Made by a program: the position numbers and the translations under genes
Origin: Streptomyces sp. 1-11
Lineage (GTDB): Bacteria; Actinomycetota; Actinomycetes; Streptomycetales; Streptomycetaceae
Direction: 5' to 3'
Length of the DNA: 64,000 nucleotides
Assembly (NCBI RefSeq): GCF_007176755.1
Contig: NZ_BJTV01000004.1
Coordinates: 248,001 to 312,000 of the forward strand
Shown: piece after piece, positions 51,115-62,143 of the stretch
Layout: the number at the start of each line of letters is the position of its first letter
How positions within the stretch are numbered: the first letter of the stretch is position 1
Notes under the pieces: generated by a model
What the model was told of the DNA's origin: nothing
The model's database searches: none
Seen by the model: the letters and a program-made list of their open reading frames with translations, nothing else

Positions 51115-51675
51115 TCAGGCCTCCCGGTGCGCCGCCAGCCGGAACGCGGTCCGGCCGAAGGCGACCTGGTCGCCCACGCGGACCACGACGGCGCCGATCA
51201 CCCGGCGGCCGTTGACGGTGGTGCCGTTGGTGGAGCCGAGGTCGCGGAGGATCCACACCCCGCCCTGGTGGCGCAGCTCGGCGTGCACCCGGGAGACGGT
51301 GTCGTGGTTCAGGCGCAGCCCGTTGGCGGGATCGCGGCCGATGCGCAGCGGGTGGCCGCCCGCCGGGTGCGGCAGCAGCAGCTTGGGCAGCCGCTCGGCC
51401 TGCCAGGCCCGGCGCAGCCGTACGGTGAAGCCGGAGACGGCCTCGACGGTGCCGAACAGCGCGCGCGAGAAGCGGTTCTCGGTGGGCAGGTCGGCGGTGA
51501 GGGCGGCGAGTTCGTCCGCGCCGCGGGCGGCGAGCGCCAGTTCCATGCGGCGCACGAAGGTGTCGTGCGAGAGACGGCCCATGGCGGCGCCGTCCCGCAG
51601 CGCCCGCAGCGCCTTGTCGCGCTCCGCGTCGGACAACCGCGCGGGTTGCAGGGGGAACTCGAAGGACGACGTCAC
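51115..51675 (-). CDS. DUF1707 and FHA-domain protein
   Basis: 186 aa. The N-terminal DUF1707 (about residues 12-65) has ARLSDAERDKALRALRDGAA and FVRRMELALAARGADELAAL. The C-terminal FHA domain (about 105-180) has LRIGRDPANGLRLN, TVSRVHAEL and LRDLGSTNGTTVNGR, the phosphothreonine-binding residues. It likely binds a Ser/Thr-kinase-phosphorylated partner. The start is GTG, 7 nt after GACAAT, with no ribosome site. Confidence 0.88.
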   Translation of the reverse strand: MTSSFEFPLQPARLSDAERDKALRALRDGAAMGRLSHDTFVRRMELALAARGADELAALTADLPTENRFSRALFGTVEAVSGFTVRLRRAWQAERLPKLLLPHPAGGHPLRIGRDPANGLRLNHDTVSRVHAELRHQGGVWILRDLGSTNGTTVNGRRVIGAVVVRVGDQVAFGRTAFRLAAHREA

Positions 51676-51682
51676 GCTGGTG

Positions 51683-51712
51683 ATTGTCAGGGGTGTGAAC
51701 CCCCGGTGTCCA
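51683..51712 (-). promoter_or_regulatory. Promoter of the FHA gene
   Basis: On the minus strand TGGACA, an 18-nt spacer, GACAAT, then 7 nt to the GTG. The good -35/-10 pair and spacing support a leaderless transcript. Confidence 0.55.
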
Positions 51713-51850
51713 GAATCGGGGAAAACGGTGCCGGGGCACGGGTACCCGCGCGACATCCGCCGGGAAAGCCGTGATTCGAGAGCGGATTGATCGCTTTGGC
51801 GGCACGATGGACGCACTACATCACGGTGAGCAGACGAAGGGGAACCGTCC

Positions 51851-53596
51851 GTGCAGTTCGAGGTGTGGGCACCGCAGGCAGACCGTGTGACGCTCCATTG
51901 CGACGGCGCCACAGGCGCGTTGGAGCGCGATCCGCAGCGGGCCGGCTGGTGGTCGGGACAGGCGAGGGCCCGGGACGGCTCGCGGTACGGGTTCGCGCTG
52001 GACGACGGTCCGGTGCTGCCCGACCCGCGCTCGCGCCGGCAGCCGGACGGCCCGGACGGCCTGAGCGCGGTCGTCGACCACGGGCAATACGCGTGGCGTG
52101 CCGTGTGGGCGGGGCGGGGGCTGCCGGGGGCGGTGCTCTACGAGCTGCACGTGGGCACGTTCACCCGCGAGGGCACTCTGGACGCGGCCGCGGCCCGGCT
52201 GGAGCACCTGGTGGAACTGGGCGTCACCCACGTGGAGTTGATGCCGCTGTGCCCGTTCCCGGGGCGGCACGGCTGGGGGTACGAGGGGGTGTCGCTGTGG
52301 GCGGTGCACGAGCCGTACGGCGGCCCGGAAGCGCTGAAGCGGTTCGTGGACCGGGCGCACGAACTCGGTCTGGCCGTGGTCCTGGACGTCGTGCACAACC
52401 ACCTGGGCCCGTCCGGCAACTACCTGCCGCTGTTCGGGCCGTACTTCACCGACACCCACCACACGCCGTGGGGCTCGGCGGTGAACCTCGACGCGCCCGG
52501 CTCGGACGAGGTGCGCGCGTTCCTGGTGGGCAGCGCGCTGGCGTGGCTGCGGGACTACCGGATCGACGGGCTGCGGCTGGACGCCGTGCACGCCCTGCAC
52601 GACACGCGCGCGCGGCACTTCCTGGAGGAGCTGTCCGCCGCCGTCGACGGCCTCGCGGACGAACTGGGCCGCCCGCTGTCGCTGATCGCCGAGTCCGACC
52701 TGAACGACCCGCGGTTCATCACCCCGCGCACGGAGAACGGCCTCGGGCTGCACGCGCAGTGGAACGACGACTTCCACCATGCCGTGCACACCGCGCTGAC
52801 CGGTGAGTCCCAGGCCTACTACGCCGACTTCGCGCGGGACCCCTTCGCGGCCCTCGCCAAGACGCTCACCGGCGGATACTTCCACGACGGGACGTACTCG
52901 AGCTTCCGCGGGCGGGTCCACGGCCGGCCGCTGGACCGCGCCCGGGTGGCCGGGCACCGGCTGCTGGGCTACAGCCAGACCCACGACCAGATCGGCAACC
53001 GGGCGCAGGGGGACCGGCTTGCCGCCCACCTCTCCCCCGGCCTGCTGGCCTGCGCGGCCGCCCTCACGCTGACCGCGCCGTTCACGCCGATGCTGTTCAT
53101 GGGCGAGGAGTGGGCGGCGGGCACCCCCTGGCAGTTCTTCACCGACCACACGGACCCGGAGCTGGCCGAGGCGGTGCGCCGGGGCAGGCGCCGGGAGTTC
53201 GCGCAGCACGGCTGGGCCGAGGAGGACGTGCCGGACCCGCAGGACCCGGCGACCCGGGAGCGGTCCTGCCTGGACTGGTCGGAGCCGGACCGCGAGCCCC
53301 ACGCGCGCGTGCTCGCCTGGTACCGGCGGCTGATCGCGCTGCGCCGGGAGCAGCCGGACCTGACCGACCCCGACCTCGCCGACACCAAGGTGGCCCACGA
53401 CGCCGAGGCCCGCTGGCTGGCGTTCCGGCGCGGGGACGTCCGGGTGGCGGTGAACCTGGGCAAGGAGCCGGCCGCGATCCCGCTGGGCACCGGCCGGGTG
53501 GAGGTCCTCGCCGCGTGGGACCCGGTGCGGGCCCCGGGCCCGGACGGGCTGCTGCAGGTGCCCGGGGAGTCGTGCGTGGTGCTGATCCAGCCCTGA
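51851..53596 (+). CDS. treZ: Maltooligosyltrehalose trehalohydrolase
   Basis: 581 aa, GH13. It releases free trehalose from the TreY product. An N-terminal beta domain (MQFEVWAPQADRVTLHC) is followed by the barrel: VVLDVVHNHLGPSGNY, IDGLRLDAVHAL, LSLIAESDLNDPRF and GYSQTHDQIGNRAQG, in the family order. GAAGGGGA lies 8 nt before the GTG. It is separated from treY by a peptidase, an SSI inhibitor and an FHA gene, yet with glgX and treY completes a glycogen-to-trehalose route in this region. Confidence 0.95.
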   Translation: MQFEVWAPQADRVTLHCDGATGALERDPQRAGWWSGQARARDGSRYGFALDDGPVLPDPRSRRQPDGPDGLSAVVDHGQYAWRAVWAGRGLPGAVLYELHVGTFTREGTLDAAAARLEHLVELGVTHVELMPLCPFPGRHGWGYEGVSLWAVHEPYGGPEALKRFVDRAHELGLAVVLDVVHNHLGPSGNYLPLFGPYFTDTHHTPWGSAVNLDAPGSDEVRAFLVGSALAWLRDYRIDGLRLDAVHALHDTRARHFLEELSAAVDGLADELGRPLSLIAESDLNDPRFITPRTENGLGLHAQWNDDFHHAVHTALTGESQAYYADFARDPFAALAKTLTGGYFHDGTYSSFRGRVHGRPLDRARVAGHRLLGYSQTHDQIGNRAQGDRLAAHLSPGLLACAAALTLTAPFTPMLFMGEEWAAGTPWQFFTDHTDPELAEAVRRGRRREFAQHGWAEEDVPDPQDPATRERSCLDWSEPDREPHARVLAWYRRLIALRREQPDLTDPDLADTKVAHDAEARWLAFRRGDVRVAVNLGKEPAAIPLGTGRVEVLAAWDPVRAPGPDGLLQVPGESCVVLIQP

Positions 53597-53604
53597 GGCC
53601 GGGG

Positions 53605-54549
53605 CTACGGCGCGGTGTCGTCGTCCTTGAACTCGGTCACCCGCTCCAGCAGGATCGGCTCCCAGGCGCGCCGCAGCCGGCTGCGCAGCAGGGGCAGGGG
53701 GCCGGGGGCGCGGCCCTCCAGGTGGCCGGCGAGCCGCAGGACGGTGTCGCAGCGGGCGAGCCACAGGCCCCGCAGGCAGGGACGGGGGCCGTAGCCGGCG
53801 AGGGTGGCGGCGCGCACGGCGGCCGGGGCGCCGACGGCCACGGCGAGCCCGGCGATGTTCTCGGCGGGGTCGCCGAGAACCGCCTCGGTCCAGTCCAGCA
53901 CGCCGCGCACCCGGCCATCGGCGCTGACCACCACGTGCTCGCCGATGAGGCCGTGGTGGGTCAGCACCTCGGTGCCGTGCCGTGCGGCGAGCTGGGCGGC
54001 GCCGGGCGGAGTGAGGTGGAGCCGGGTGGCGTCGAACTCGTCGGCGTGGGCGAGCCGCGCGGCCGCCTGCACGGCCATGCGGCGCAGCGCGTCCAGCGAG
54101 CGCGGGGCGCCGTGCGGCACTCCGAGCGCCTCGGCCCGCCGCACCGGCACCTCGCGCAGGCCGCCGAGCAGCCCGGCGAGGTCTGCCTCGCCTACGGCGG
54201 AGACGTCGTGCTCGTCGGCGGTGCCGCCGGGCACCACCGTGTCGAGGGTGCAGGCGAGGCCGGGCGCCCAGTCGCCGTGGGCGACGCTGACCGGGACGGT
54301 GACGGGCACGTGCGGGCGGACCAGGTCGCGCAGGCGCAGTTCCCGGCGGCGGCGCTCGGAGGCCTCCCGGTCGGGGGCGAGGCGCAGCACGTGGCGGGTG
54401 CCGACCCACCAGGTGTGCTCGTGGCCTTCGCCGACGGGACGGACGTCCGGTCCCCCGGTCATGTCGCCGTCCCCGCCGTCGCCGTCGTGGAGCAGTGAAC
54501 GGACCAGTCGGCGGACGGTGTCCGCGGTGGGTGTCGGTGCCTGGGTCAT
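53605..54549 (-). CDS. Aminoglycoside-phosphotransferase-like protein with degenerate catalytic loop
   Basis: 314 aa. The fold is APH-like: an N-lobe with HEHTWWVGTRHVLRLAPDRE and a C-lobe ending in VRGVLDWTEAVLGDPAENIA, which keeps the metal-binding Asp219. The catalytic loop, however, reads THHGLIGEHVVV where active kinases have HGDxxxxN, so the catalytic Asp is Gly200 and the Asn is His205. Phosphotransfer is doubtful; it may be a pseudokinase that binds nucleotide or a ligand. It converges on treZ with an 8-bp gap and no obvious terminator. Confidence 0.72.
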   Translation of the reverse strand: MTQAPTPTADTVRRLVRSLLHDGDGGDGDMTGGPDVRPVGEGHEHTWWVGTRHVLRLAPDREASERRRRELRLRDLVRPHVPVTVPVSVAHGDWAPGLACTLDTVVPGGTADEHDVSAVGEADLAGLLGGLREVPVRRAEALGVPHGAPRSLDALRRMAVQAAARLAHADEFDATRLHLTPPGAAQLAARHGTEVLTHHGLIGEHVVVSADGRVRGVLDWTEAVLGDPAENIAGLAVAVGAPAAVRAATLAGYGPRPCLRGLWLARCDTVLRLAGHLEGRAPGPLPLLRSRLRRAWEPILLERVTEFKDDDTAP

Positions 54550-54603
54550 GGGTCGCGCGCAGCCGTTTCCGATCCGTCGTCGAGGGTTTGTCTCCCGGTG
54601 GCC

Positions 54604-55731
54604 TCAGTCCACCACGACCATCTCACGGGTGGTGTTGTTGAGGCGCCGGCCGCCGTCCTCGGTCACCGTGACGATGTCCTCGATGCGCACGCCGAAGCGG
54701 CCGGGCAGGTAGACGCCGGGCTCCACGGAGAAGCACATGCCGGGCACCAGGGGCTGTTCCTCACCCTCGATCATGTACGGCGGCTCGTGCGTGGTGACGC
54801 CGATGCCGTGCCCGGTGCGGTGGATGAAGTACTCGCCGTACCCGGCGTCGGCGATGACCGCACGGGCGGCGCGGTCGACCTCCTGGCAGGCCGCCCCCGG
54901 CCGCACGGCACGGAAGCCGGCCTCCTGCGCGGCGCGGACGACGTCGTGGACCCGGCGCTCCTCCTCGGTCGGCTCGCCGACGTGCACCGTGCGGGTGGTG
55001 TCCGAGCCGTAGCCGTCCTTGAGGCCGCCGAAGTCGAGGACGACCATGTCGCCCCGCCGGATGACGCGGTCGCCGACCTCGTGGTGGGGGTTGGCGCCGT
55101 TGGGGCCGGAGCCGACGATGGTGAAGTCGACCTGGGAGTGCCCGAATCGGCGCAGCAGACCGGCGAGGTCGTGGCCGACGTCGGACTCGCGGCGGCCGGC
55201 GAACGGCATGTTCCGGATCTCCTCGAACGCCTGGTCCGCGGCGGCTCCGGCGGCCGCCAGGAGTTCCAGCTCGGCGGCGTCCTTGACGGCGCGCAGCATG
55301 GGCAGGGCGTCGGTGAGGGCGGCGTAGGAGGTGCCGGGCAGGATGCGCTGCAGGCCCAGCAGGTGCATCGCCCAGGTGTTGTCGCTGATGCCGAGGCGGC
55401 CGTGGTCCTGAAGGAGGCCGGCGGTCACGGCGTACGGGTCCTTGGCGTCGGTCCAGTCGCGCAGGGTGAGCGCGGACGCGGCGGGCGCCCGTTCGGCGTC
55501 CGGCGCCTCCAGGGTGGGCACGACGAGCACGGGGTCGCGTCCGGGGGTGAGCACGAGCACGGTGAGCCGCTCGGTGACCGCGGTGGGCGTGTAGCCGGTC
55601 AGCCAGACCATGTCAGGGCCGGGTGCGACGAGCAGTCCGGCGAGGCCGGCGTCGGCGGCGGAGCGCGCGGCGCGCTCCATGCGGGCCCTGTAGTCGTCGG
55701 CGGTGAAGGGCGCGGGCGTACTGCCGGTCAT
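54604..55731 (-). CDS. M24-family aminopeptidase P-like protein
   Basis: 375 aa. The creatinase-like N-terminal domain is followed by the pita-bread catalytic domain. The five metal ligands are visible: VVLDFGGLKDGYGSDTTRT (two Asp), GEYFIHRTGHGIGVTTHE (His), CFSVEPGVYLPGRFG (Glu) and VRIEDIVTV (Glu). It should cleave X-Pro N-termini with Mn or similar metals. GGAGG lies 5 nt before the ATG; the frame remains open upstream, but that part is antisense shadow. Confidence 0.9.
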   Translation of the reverse strand: MTGSTPAPFTADDYRARMERAARSAADAGLAGLLVAPGPDMVWLTGYTPTAVTERLTVLVLTPGRDPVLVVPTLEAPDAERAPAASALTLRDWTDAKDPYAVTAGLLQDHGRLGISDNTWAMHLLGLQRILPGTSYAALTDALPMLRAVKDAAELELLAAAGAAADQAFEEIRNMPFAGRRESDVGHDLAGLLRRFGHSQVDFTIVGSGPNGANPHHEVGDRVIRRGDMVVLDFGGLKDGYGSDTTRTVHVGEPTEEERRVHDVVRAAQEAGFRAVRPGAACQEVDRAARAVIADAGYGEYFIHRTGHGIGVTTHEPPYMIEGEEQPLVPGMCFSVEPGVYLPGRFGVRIEDIVTVTEDGGRRLNNTTREMVVVD

Positions 55732-55843
55732 CCGGGCCTCCGAGCGCGTTCGGGGTGAGGGTGCGAAGCGGTTCCGGGCAGCATCCTGCCCGGCCGGACC
55801 GGGCGGCGCGAGCCGATCGCGAAGTCCGCGCACGCGTGCCCCG

Positions 55844-56431
55844 TCAGGTCACCACCCCCGGTACCGCGGTGAGCTGCTGGTAGCCGCCGCCGCTGTGGCG
55901 CACGGTGAGGGTGACCGGGGTGCCGGGCCGGGTCCGGGCCACCGCCTGGGCCAGGTCGGCGGCGGTGTCCACGCGCGCGGCGCCGACCCGCAGCAGGACG
56001 TCGCCGCGGACCAGGCCCGCCGTGTAGCCGGGGCCGGGCACATGGACGCCGGTCACGAGCGCGCCCGCCTTCTCGGCGTCCACGGCCTCCACGCCCAGCG
56101 TCGCTCCGGTCCTGAAGTCGGCGGGGCCCGGCGGGGCGGAGGCCGCCTGGCGGCCGGCGGGTGCGGGGGCGGCCGGGTGGCCGGGCTCCGGGGCGGCCTG
56201 CCGGCGCGGCTCGGCCGGCCGGCCCAGGCCGGCCACGGTGGCGCCCACCGTGCCGACGACCGCCCCGCAGAGCAGCAGGACGGTCCCGGCCAGCAGTCCG
56301 AGCAGCAGGGTCCTGAGCCGCCGGCCGCGCCGGTTCCCGGCGTGCGGCCGCCTGGCGACGGGGTCCGCCGCGGTGTCCGCCCGCCGCTCCCGGCCGGGCA
56401 TCGGCCTGGGCCGCAACGCTGTCTGTTCCAT
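55844..56431 (-). CDS. Membrane-anchored PDZ-domain protein
   Basis: 195 aa. A basic cytoplasmic N-terminus of about 40 aa, then one membrane helix (RLRTLLLGLLAGTVLLLCGA). A Pro/Ala-rich linker follows, then a C-terminal PDZ domain (about residues 110-190) with GYTAGLVRGDVLLRVGAARV and PGTPVTLTVRHSGGGYQQL. It resembles the end of HtrA-type proteases, but no protease domain is present, so it may be an adaptor. GGAGG lies 10 nt before the ATG. Confidence 0.8.
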   Translation of the reverse strand: MEQTALRPRPMPGRERRADTAADPVARRPHAGNRRGRRLRTLLLGLLAGTVLLLCGAVVGTVGATVAGLGRPAEPRRQAAPEPGHPAAPAPAGRQAASAPPGPADFRTGATLGVEAVDAEKAGALVTGVHVPGPGYTAGLVRGDVLLRVGAARVDTAADLAQAVARTRPGTPVTLTVRHSGGGYQQLTAVPGVVT

Positions 56432-56492
56432 GGTTCACTCGCCTCCGGATGGTGCCTACCCGGGGCGCCCGGCCGTGACGAGCCACGAAAGA

Positions 56493-56522
56493 GTGAGACT
56501 GCCCGGCGCGTGGCAGTCTCAC
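56493..56522 (-). terminator. Second terminator after geosmin synthase
   Basis: GTGAGACTGCC / GGCAGTCTCAC, 11-bp perfect stem; on the minus strand it is followed by TCTTTCG. Confidence 0.65.
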
Positions 56523-56587
56523 GGACCGGTGCGCGGACCCCCGCCCGCCGGGCGCGCGGGCCGCACGGACGGCCGTCCGGACGGTGT

Positions 56588-56614
56588 GACGGCGGGCCGG
56601 CCCGGCCCGCCGTC
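56588..56614 (-). terminator. First hairpin after geosmin synthase
   Basis: GACGGCGGGCC / GGCCCGCCGTC, 11-bp perfect stem with 5-nt loop, about 30 nt after the geoA stop. Confidence 0.5.
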
Positions 56615-56643
56615 GTGCCCGGCCGGTGGCCGCGCCCGGCCGG

Positions 56644-58815
<2,172 letters not shown>

Positions 58816-59034
58816 CTACCCGGCGCCCGTCGGGGGCATCCGGAACGCGGCGCATGATCACACCATCGCGTGAAATGCCATGGAAAGGGACAACTGACGT
58901 GGACGGTGACGGTGTTGGCCGCCCCCGGTCCCGGTGTGCGCCGTCGCGCCCGTCGGTGCTCTTGCCGGACGCCCGCGCGCGGGCCACGGTAGGAGCGTGA
59001 CGACCTTGCCGCGAGCGGACGGGGGCGGGCCGGC

Positions 59035-60297
59035 GTGAGCGTGCGCGAGGCCCCGCCGGTGCCCGACGTCTTCGACCCGCGCCGGTACGCCGACGGGGTG
59101 CCGTACGCCGACTACCGGGTGCTGCGCGACCACCACCCGGTGGCCTGGCAGGAGGAGCCCGAGGTGCTGGGCTGGCCGGCCGGTCCCGGCTTCTGGGCGG
59201 TGACCCGGCACGCCGACGTGGTGCGCGTGCTCAAGGACGCGGCGGTCTTCTCCTCGCACCTCGGCGCCACCCAGATCAGGGACCCCGACCCGGAGGACCT
59301 GCCGTTCATCCGGCGCATGATGCTCAACCAGGACCCGCCGGACCACGGCCGGCTGCGGCGCCTGGTGAGCCGGGCGTTCACGCCGGGCCGCGTCGACCGG
59401 TTCGCGGCGGTCGCGCGTGAGCGGGCGCGCACGCTGCTCGCGCGGGCGGCCGGGCAGGCGCGCGCGGGCGACGGCACGGTCGACCTGGTGGCCGCCGTCA
59501 CCGACGAGTACGCGCTGCTCAACCTGGCCGATCTGCTGGGCGTTCCGGAGGGCGACCGGGGCCTGCTGCTGCACTGGACGCGGCGGGTCATCGGCTACCA
59601 GGACCCGGACGAGGCCGCCGCCCCGGTGCTGGACGGCACGGGCCGACCGGTGAACCCGCGGTCACCGGCCGCGCTGCGGGACATGTTCGGCTACGCCCGG
59701 GAACTGGCCGCGCACAAGCGGCGGTTCCCCGCCGACGACATCCTGACGACCCTCGCGCACGACGAGGGTCTCGCGGGAGCCGAGCTGGAGATGTTCTTCT
59801 TCCTGCTCACCGTCGCGGGCAACGACACCGTGCGCGGCGCGGCCCCCGGCGGGCTGCTGGCGCTGCTGGAGCATCCGGACGCCTACCGGCGGCTGCGCGC
59901 CGGGGAGCTGGAACTCGGCCCGGCGGTGGAGGAGTTGCTGCGCTGGCACCCGCCCGTGCTGACCTTCCGGCGGACGGCCGCGCGGGACACCGAGCTGGCG
60001 GGCCGCCGGATCCGCGGGGGCGACAAGGTGGTGGTGTTCCACGCCTCCGCCAACCGCGACGAGCGGGTCTTCGCCGGCCCCGGCCGGCTGGACCTGGCCC
60101 GGACGCCCAATCCGCACGTCTCCTTCGGCGACGGTCCGCACGTCTGCCTGGGCGCCCACTTCGCCCGGCTGCAACTGCGGCTGCTGCACGAGGAGGTGCT
60201 GCGCGCACTGCCGTGCCCGCGGCCGGCCGGCCCGGCCCGCCGGCTGGTGTCCAACTTCATCAACGGCGTCAAGTCACTGCCGGTGCGCCTGGCCTGA
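59035..60297 (+). CDS. Cytochrome P450
   Basis: 420 aa, soluble. I-helix oxygen motif TVAGNDTVRGA, K-helix VEELLRWHP (ExxR), and heme loop SFGDGPHVCLGAHFARL with Cys371. The N-terminal part (VFSSHLGATQIRDPDPEDLP, MMLNQDPPDHGRLRRLVSRA) resembles the CYP124/125/142 clade acting on sterols or branched lipids, but substrate prediction is weak. It is divergent from geoA across 228 bp and could act on a terpene. A 13-codon ORF (58997-59038) ends across its GTG start; it may be chance. It overlaps the convergent gene by 24 bp. Confidence 0.9.
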   Translation: MSVREAPPVPDVFDPRRYADGVPYADYRVLRDHHPVAWQEEPEVLGWPAGPGFWAVTRHADVVRVLKDAAVFSSHLGATQIRDPDPEDLPFIRRMMLNQDPPDHGRLRRLVSRAFTPGRVDRFAAVARERARTLLARAAGQARAGDGTVDLVAAVTDEYALLNLADLLGVPEGDRGLLLHWTRRVIGYQDPDEAAAPVLDGTGRPVNPRSPAALRDMFGYARELAAHKRRFPADDILTTLAHDEGLAGAELEMFFFLLTVAGNDTVRGAAPGGLLALLEHPDAYRRLRAGELELGPAVEELLRWHPPVLTFRRTAARDTELAGRRIRGGDKVVVFHASANRDERVFAGPGRLDLARTPNPHVSFGDGPHVCLGAHFARLQLRLLHEEVLRALPCPRPAGPARRLVSNFINGVKSLPVRLA

Positions 60298-61473
60298 GGC
60301 GTTCACCTGGATCAGCGCGTGGGTGCCCGCGGTGCGCCAGCGCTGCCCCTCGGCGGCGACCAGCGCCGCCTCGGCGTCCTCGGTGAGACCGGTGATCACG
60401 TCGGACTTCAGGGTCCGCAGGGCGGCGACCGGTCCGGGGAAGCCGGCGGTCACCTCCTGGAAGGAGGTGGTGGGCGGCCACCGCCGGTCGCCCACCAGGC
60501 GCCGGTAGTTGAGGTCGCCCTTGACGACGGTCAGGGTGGCCCGGCCGAACTCGGCCCGCAGGTCGTCCGGCAGGTCCGCGAACGGCAGCGGGGCGGCGGC
60601 GAAGGGGTGGGCGCGTACCGTGACCCGCCCGTCGGCCATGGCCGTCCAGAGCAGCCGCCCGTACTCCCCCGCCGCTCCGGGCGCCGCGACGAGCCGCCGC
60701 AGGGCGTCGACCACGTCGGCGGTGGTGGCGTCGGAGACGTAGTAGGGGTACGGCTTCACGTGGAGCACCGCCCTGGCGATCCGGCCCGCGCCGAGCAGGT
60801 GGGCGACGAGCAGCAGGTCGGGGACGAGTTCGCGGCCCGCGTTGTCGGCGACCAGGCAGAGCGTGCCGGTGCCGGAGGGCGGCAGCAGCGACCACAGGGT
60901 CCCGCTGTCGTCGGCGACCAGGGCGGGCGCCGGTCCGGCGGTCTCGGCACCGCCGGCGGAGAGCCGGAAGCCGAGGTCGGCGCGGTTGCCCCAGAGGGAG
61001 CCGTGCAGCAGGGCGTGGGCCCGGTCCGGTTCCGGCCGGTCGCGGAGCGCGTCGAGCGCGGCCAGTTCCGCACCGGTCTCCGGGGCGTCGAGTTCGGCGC
61101 GCTTGAACGGGCGGAACGGGTCGACGCCCTGCCAGGCGCCGGGGCCGAAGTAGCCGACGGCCTCCAGCAGCAGGCGGTAGAAGTAGCTCTCGGACCACAG
61201 CCACGGCACGTCGAACCAGGACCGTGCCACGTGGTCGTCCAGACCCCAGGCACGCCACCGCTCCAGGTCTTCCGCGTCCTCGGGCAGCGGTTCGATCACG
61301 CCGTCGACGCAGCTCTTCAGCAGGGCGTCCAGCGCCCGGTGCTGCCCGGGACCGTAGGGGAAGGCGTCCCGGACCCGCTGGATGATCGCGGGGTGCCGCT
61401 CGGCCAGCACGCTGTGCGGGAAGGAGCCGGGTTCGTTCGCGAGGAGCACGGGCGCGGCGGGTGTCTCGGGCAT
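60274..61473 (-). CDS. ARMT1-like damage-control phosphatase (DUF89 fold)
   Basis: 399 aa. Family motifs: DNAGRELVPDLLLVAHLL (metal-binding Asp-Asn), LHVKPYPYYVSDATTADVV, VVKGDLNYRRLVGDRRWPP and LRTLKSDVITGL. Characterised relatives are metal-dependent phosphatases that clear damaged or excess sugar phosphates and related metabolites. Substrate here is unknown. The ATG is 7 nt after TACGGT with no ribosome site. From memory the gene is conserved between geosmin synthase and cprB in S. coelicolor. Confidence 0.8.
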   Translation of the reverse strand: MPETPAAPVLLANEPGSFPHSVLAERHPAIIQRVRDAFPYGPGQHRALDALLKSCVDGVIEPLPEDAEDLERWRAWGLDDHVARSWFDVPWLWSESYFYRLLLEAVGYFGPGAWQGVDPFRPFKRAELDAPETGAELAALDALRDRPEPDRAHALLHGSLWGNRADLGFRLSAGGAETAGPAPALVADDSGTLWSLLPPSGTGTLCLVADNAGRELVPDLLLVAHLLGAGRIARAVLHVKPYPYYVSDATTADVVDALRRLVAAPGAAGEYGRLLWTAMADGRVTVRAHPFAAAPLPFADLPDDLRAEFGRATLTVVKGDLNYRRLVGDRRWPPTTSFQEVTAGFPGPVAALRTLKSDVITGLTEDAEAALVAAEGQRWRTAGTHALIQVNASGQAHRQ

Positions 61474-61495
61474 GCCCGCCACCGTATCCCGCGGG

Positions 61496-62143
61496 TCAGC
61501 CGATTCTGATCTCCCGCTCGAGCTGCGTGGCGAGGGTGAGGTAGCGGGGGCGGCGGTGCACCGGCACCACGCCCCGGATCATGAGGTACCACATCTCGGC
61601 CACCCGCCGGGGCAGCCGTCCGACCGGTTCGAGGGAACGGCCGGCGACCCGGGTGCCGATGAAGAAGCAGACGAGGGAGTGCGCGACGACGCCCACGTCT
61701 ATCTCGGAGTGCACATCCGCCTCACGGACGGCGCCGGTGAACTTGCGGCCGGCGAACTCCAGCCACTCGTTGAACGGATGCCGCATCGGCGGCCGCACGG
61801 GCACGTCCGTGGTGGCCAGGCGCAGTCCGGCGCGCGGCACCGGGTCCTCGACGGCGAGCCGGGCCACGGCGAACGTGGCGCGCATCAGGGACTCCAGCGA
61901 GGAGTACCCGCGGCCCTCGACGTCGTCGACCACCTTCTGCGCGGCCCTGGACTGCAGATCCAGGATGGCGTGCGCGAGGTCCTCCTTGGCGGCGAAGTGG
62001 AAGTAGAGCGCCCCCTTGGTGACCTTCGCGTGCCCGACGATGTCGCTCAGGCTGGTGCACTCGTAGCCCTGCCGGTCGAACAGGTCGGCGGCGGCAGTGA
62101 TGATCGTCGCCCGTGTCTGCTCAGCACGTAACTGCCTCGCCAT
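61496..62143 (-). CDS. cprB: Gamma-butyrolactone-receptor homologue CprB
   Basis: 215 aa, the same length and near-identical N-terminus as the S. coelicolor CprB I remember. The helix-turn-helix covers about residues 8-52, with RAEQTRATIITAAADLFDRQ and VTKGALYFHFAAKEDLAHAI. The C-terminal ligand pocket includes RLATTDVPVRPPMRHPFNEW and EMWYLMIRG. CprB represses transcription, including its own, and influences sporulation and antibiotic onset; its true ligand is unclear. GAGGAGGGG lies 7 nt before the ATG, a strong ribosome site. An operator-like element lies about 35-55 bp upstream. Confidence 0.93.
   Translation of the reverse strand: MARQLRAEQTRATIITAAADLFDRQGYECTSLSDIVGHAKVTKGALYFHFAAKEDLAHAILDLQSRAAQKVVDDVEGRGYSSLESLMRATFAVARLAVEDPVPRAGLRLATTDVPVRPPMRHPFNEWLEFAGRKFTGAVREADVHSEIDVGVVAHSLVCFFIGTRVAGRSLEPVGRLPRRVAEMWYLMIRGVVPVHRRPRYLTLATQLEREIRIG

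Noticed and set aside
58997-59038. 13-codon ORF ending across the P450 start
   Set aside because: Very short, Pro/Gly-rich and without a distinctive sequence; probably chance.
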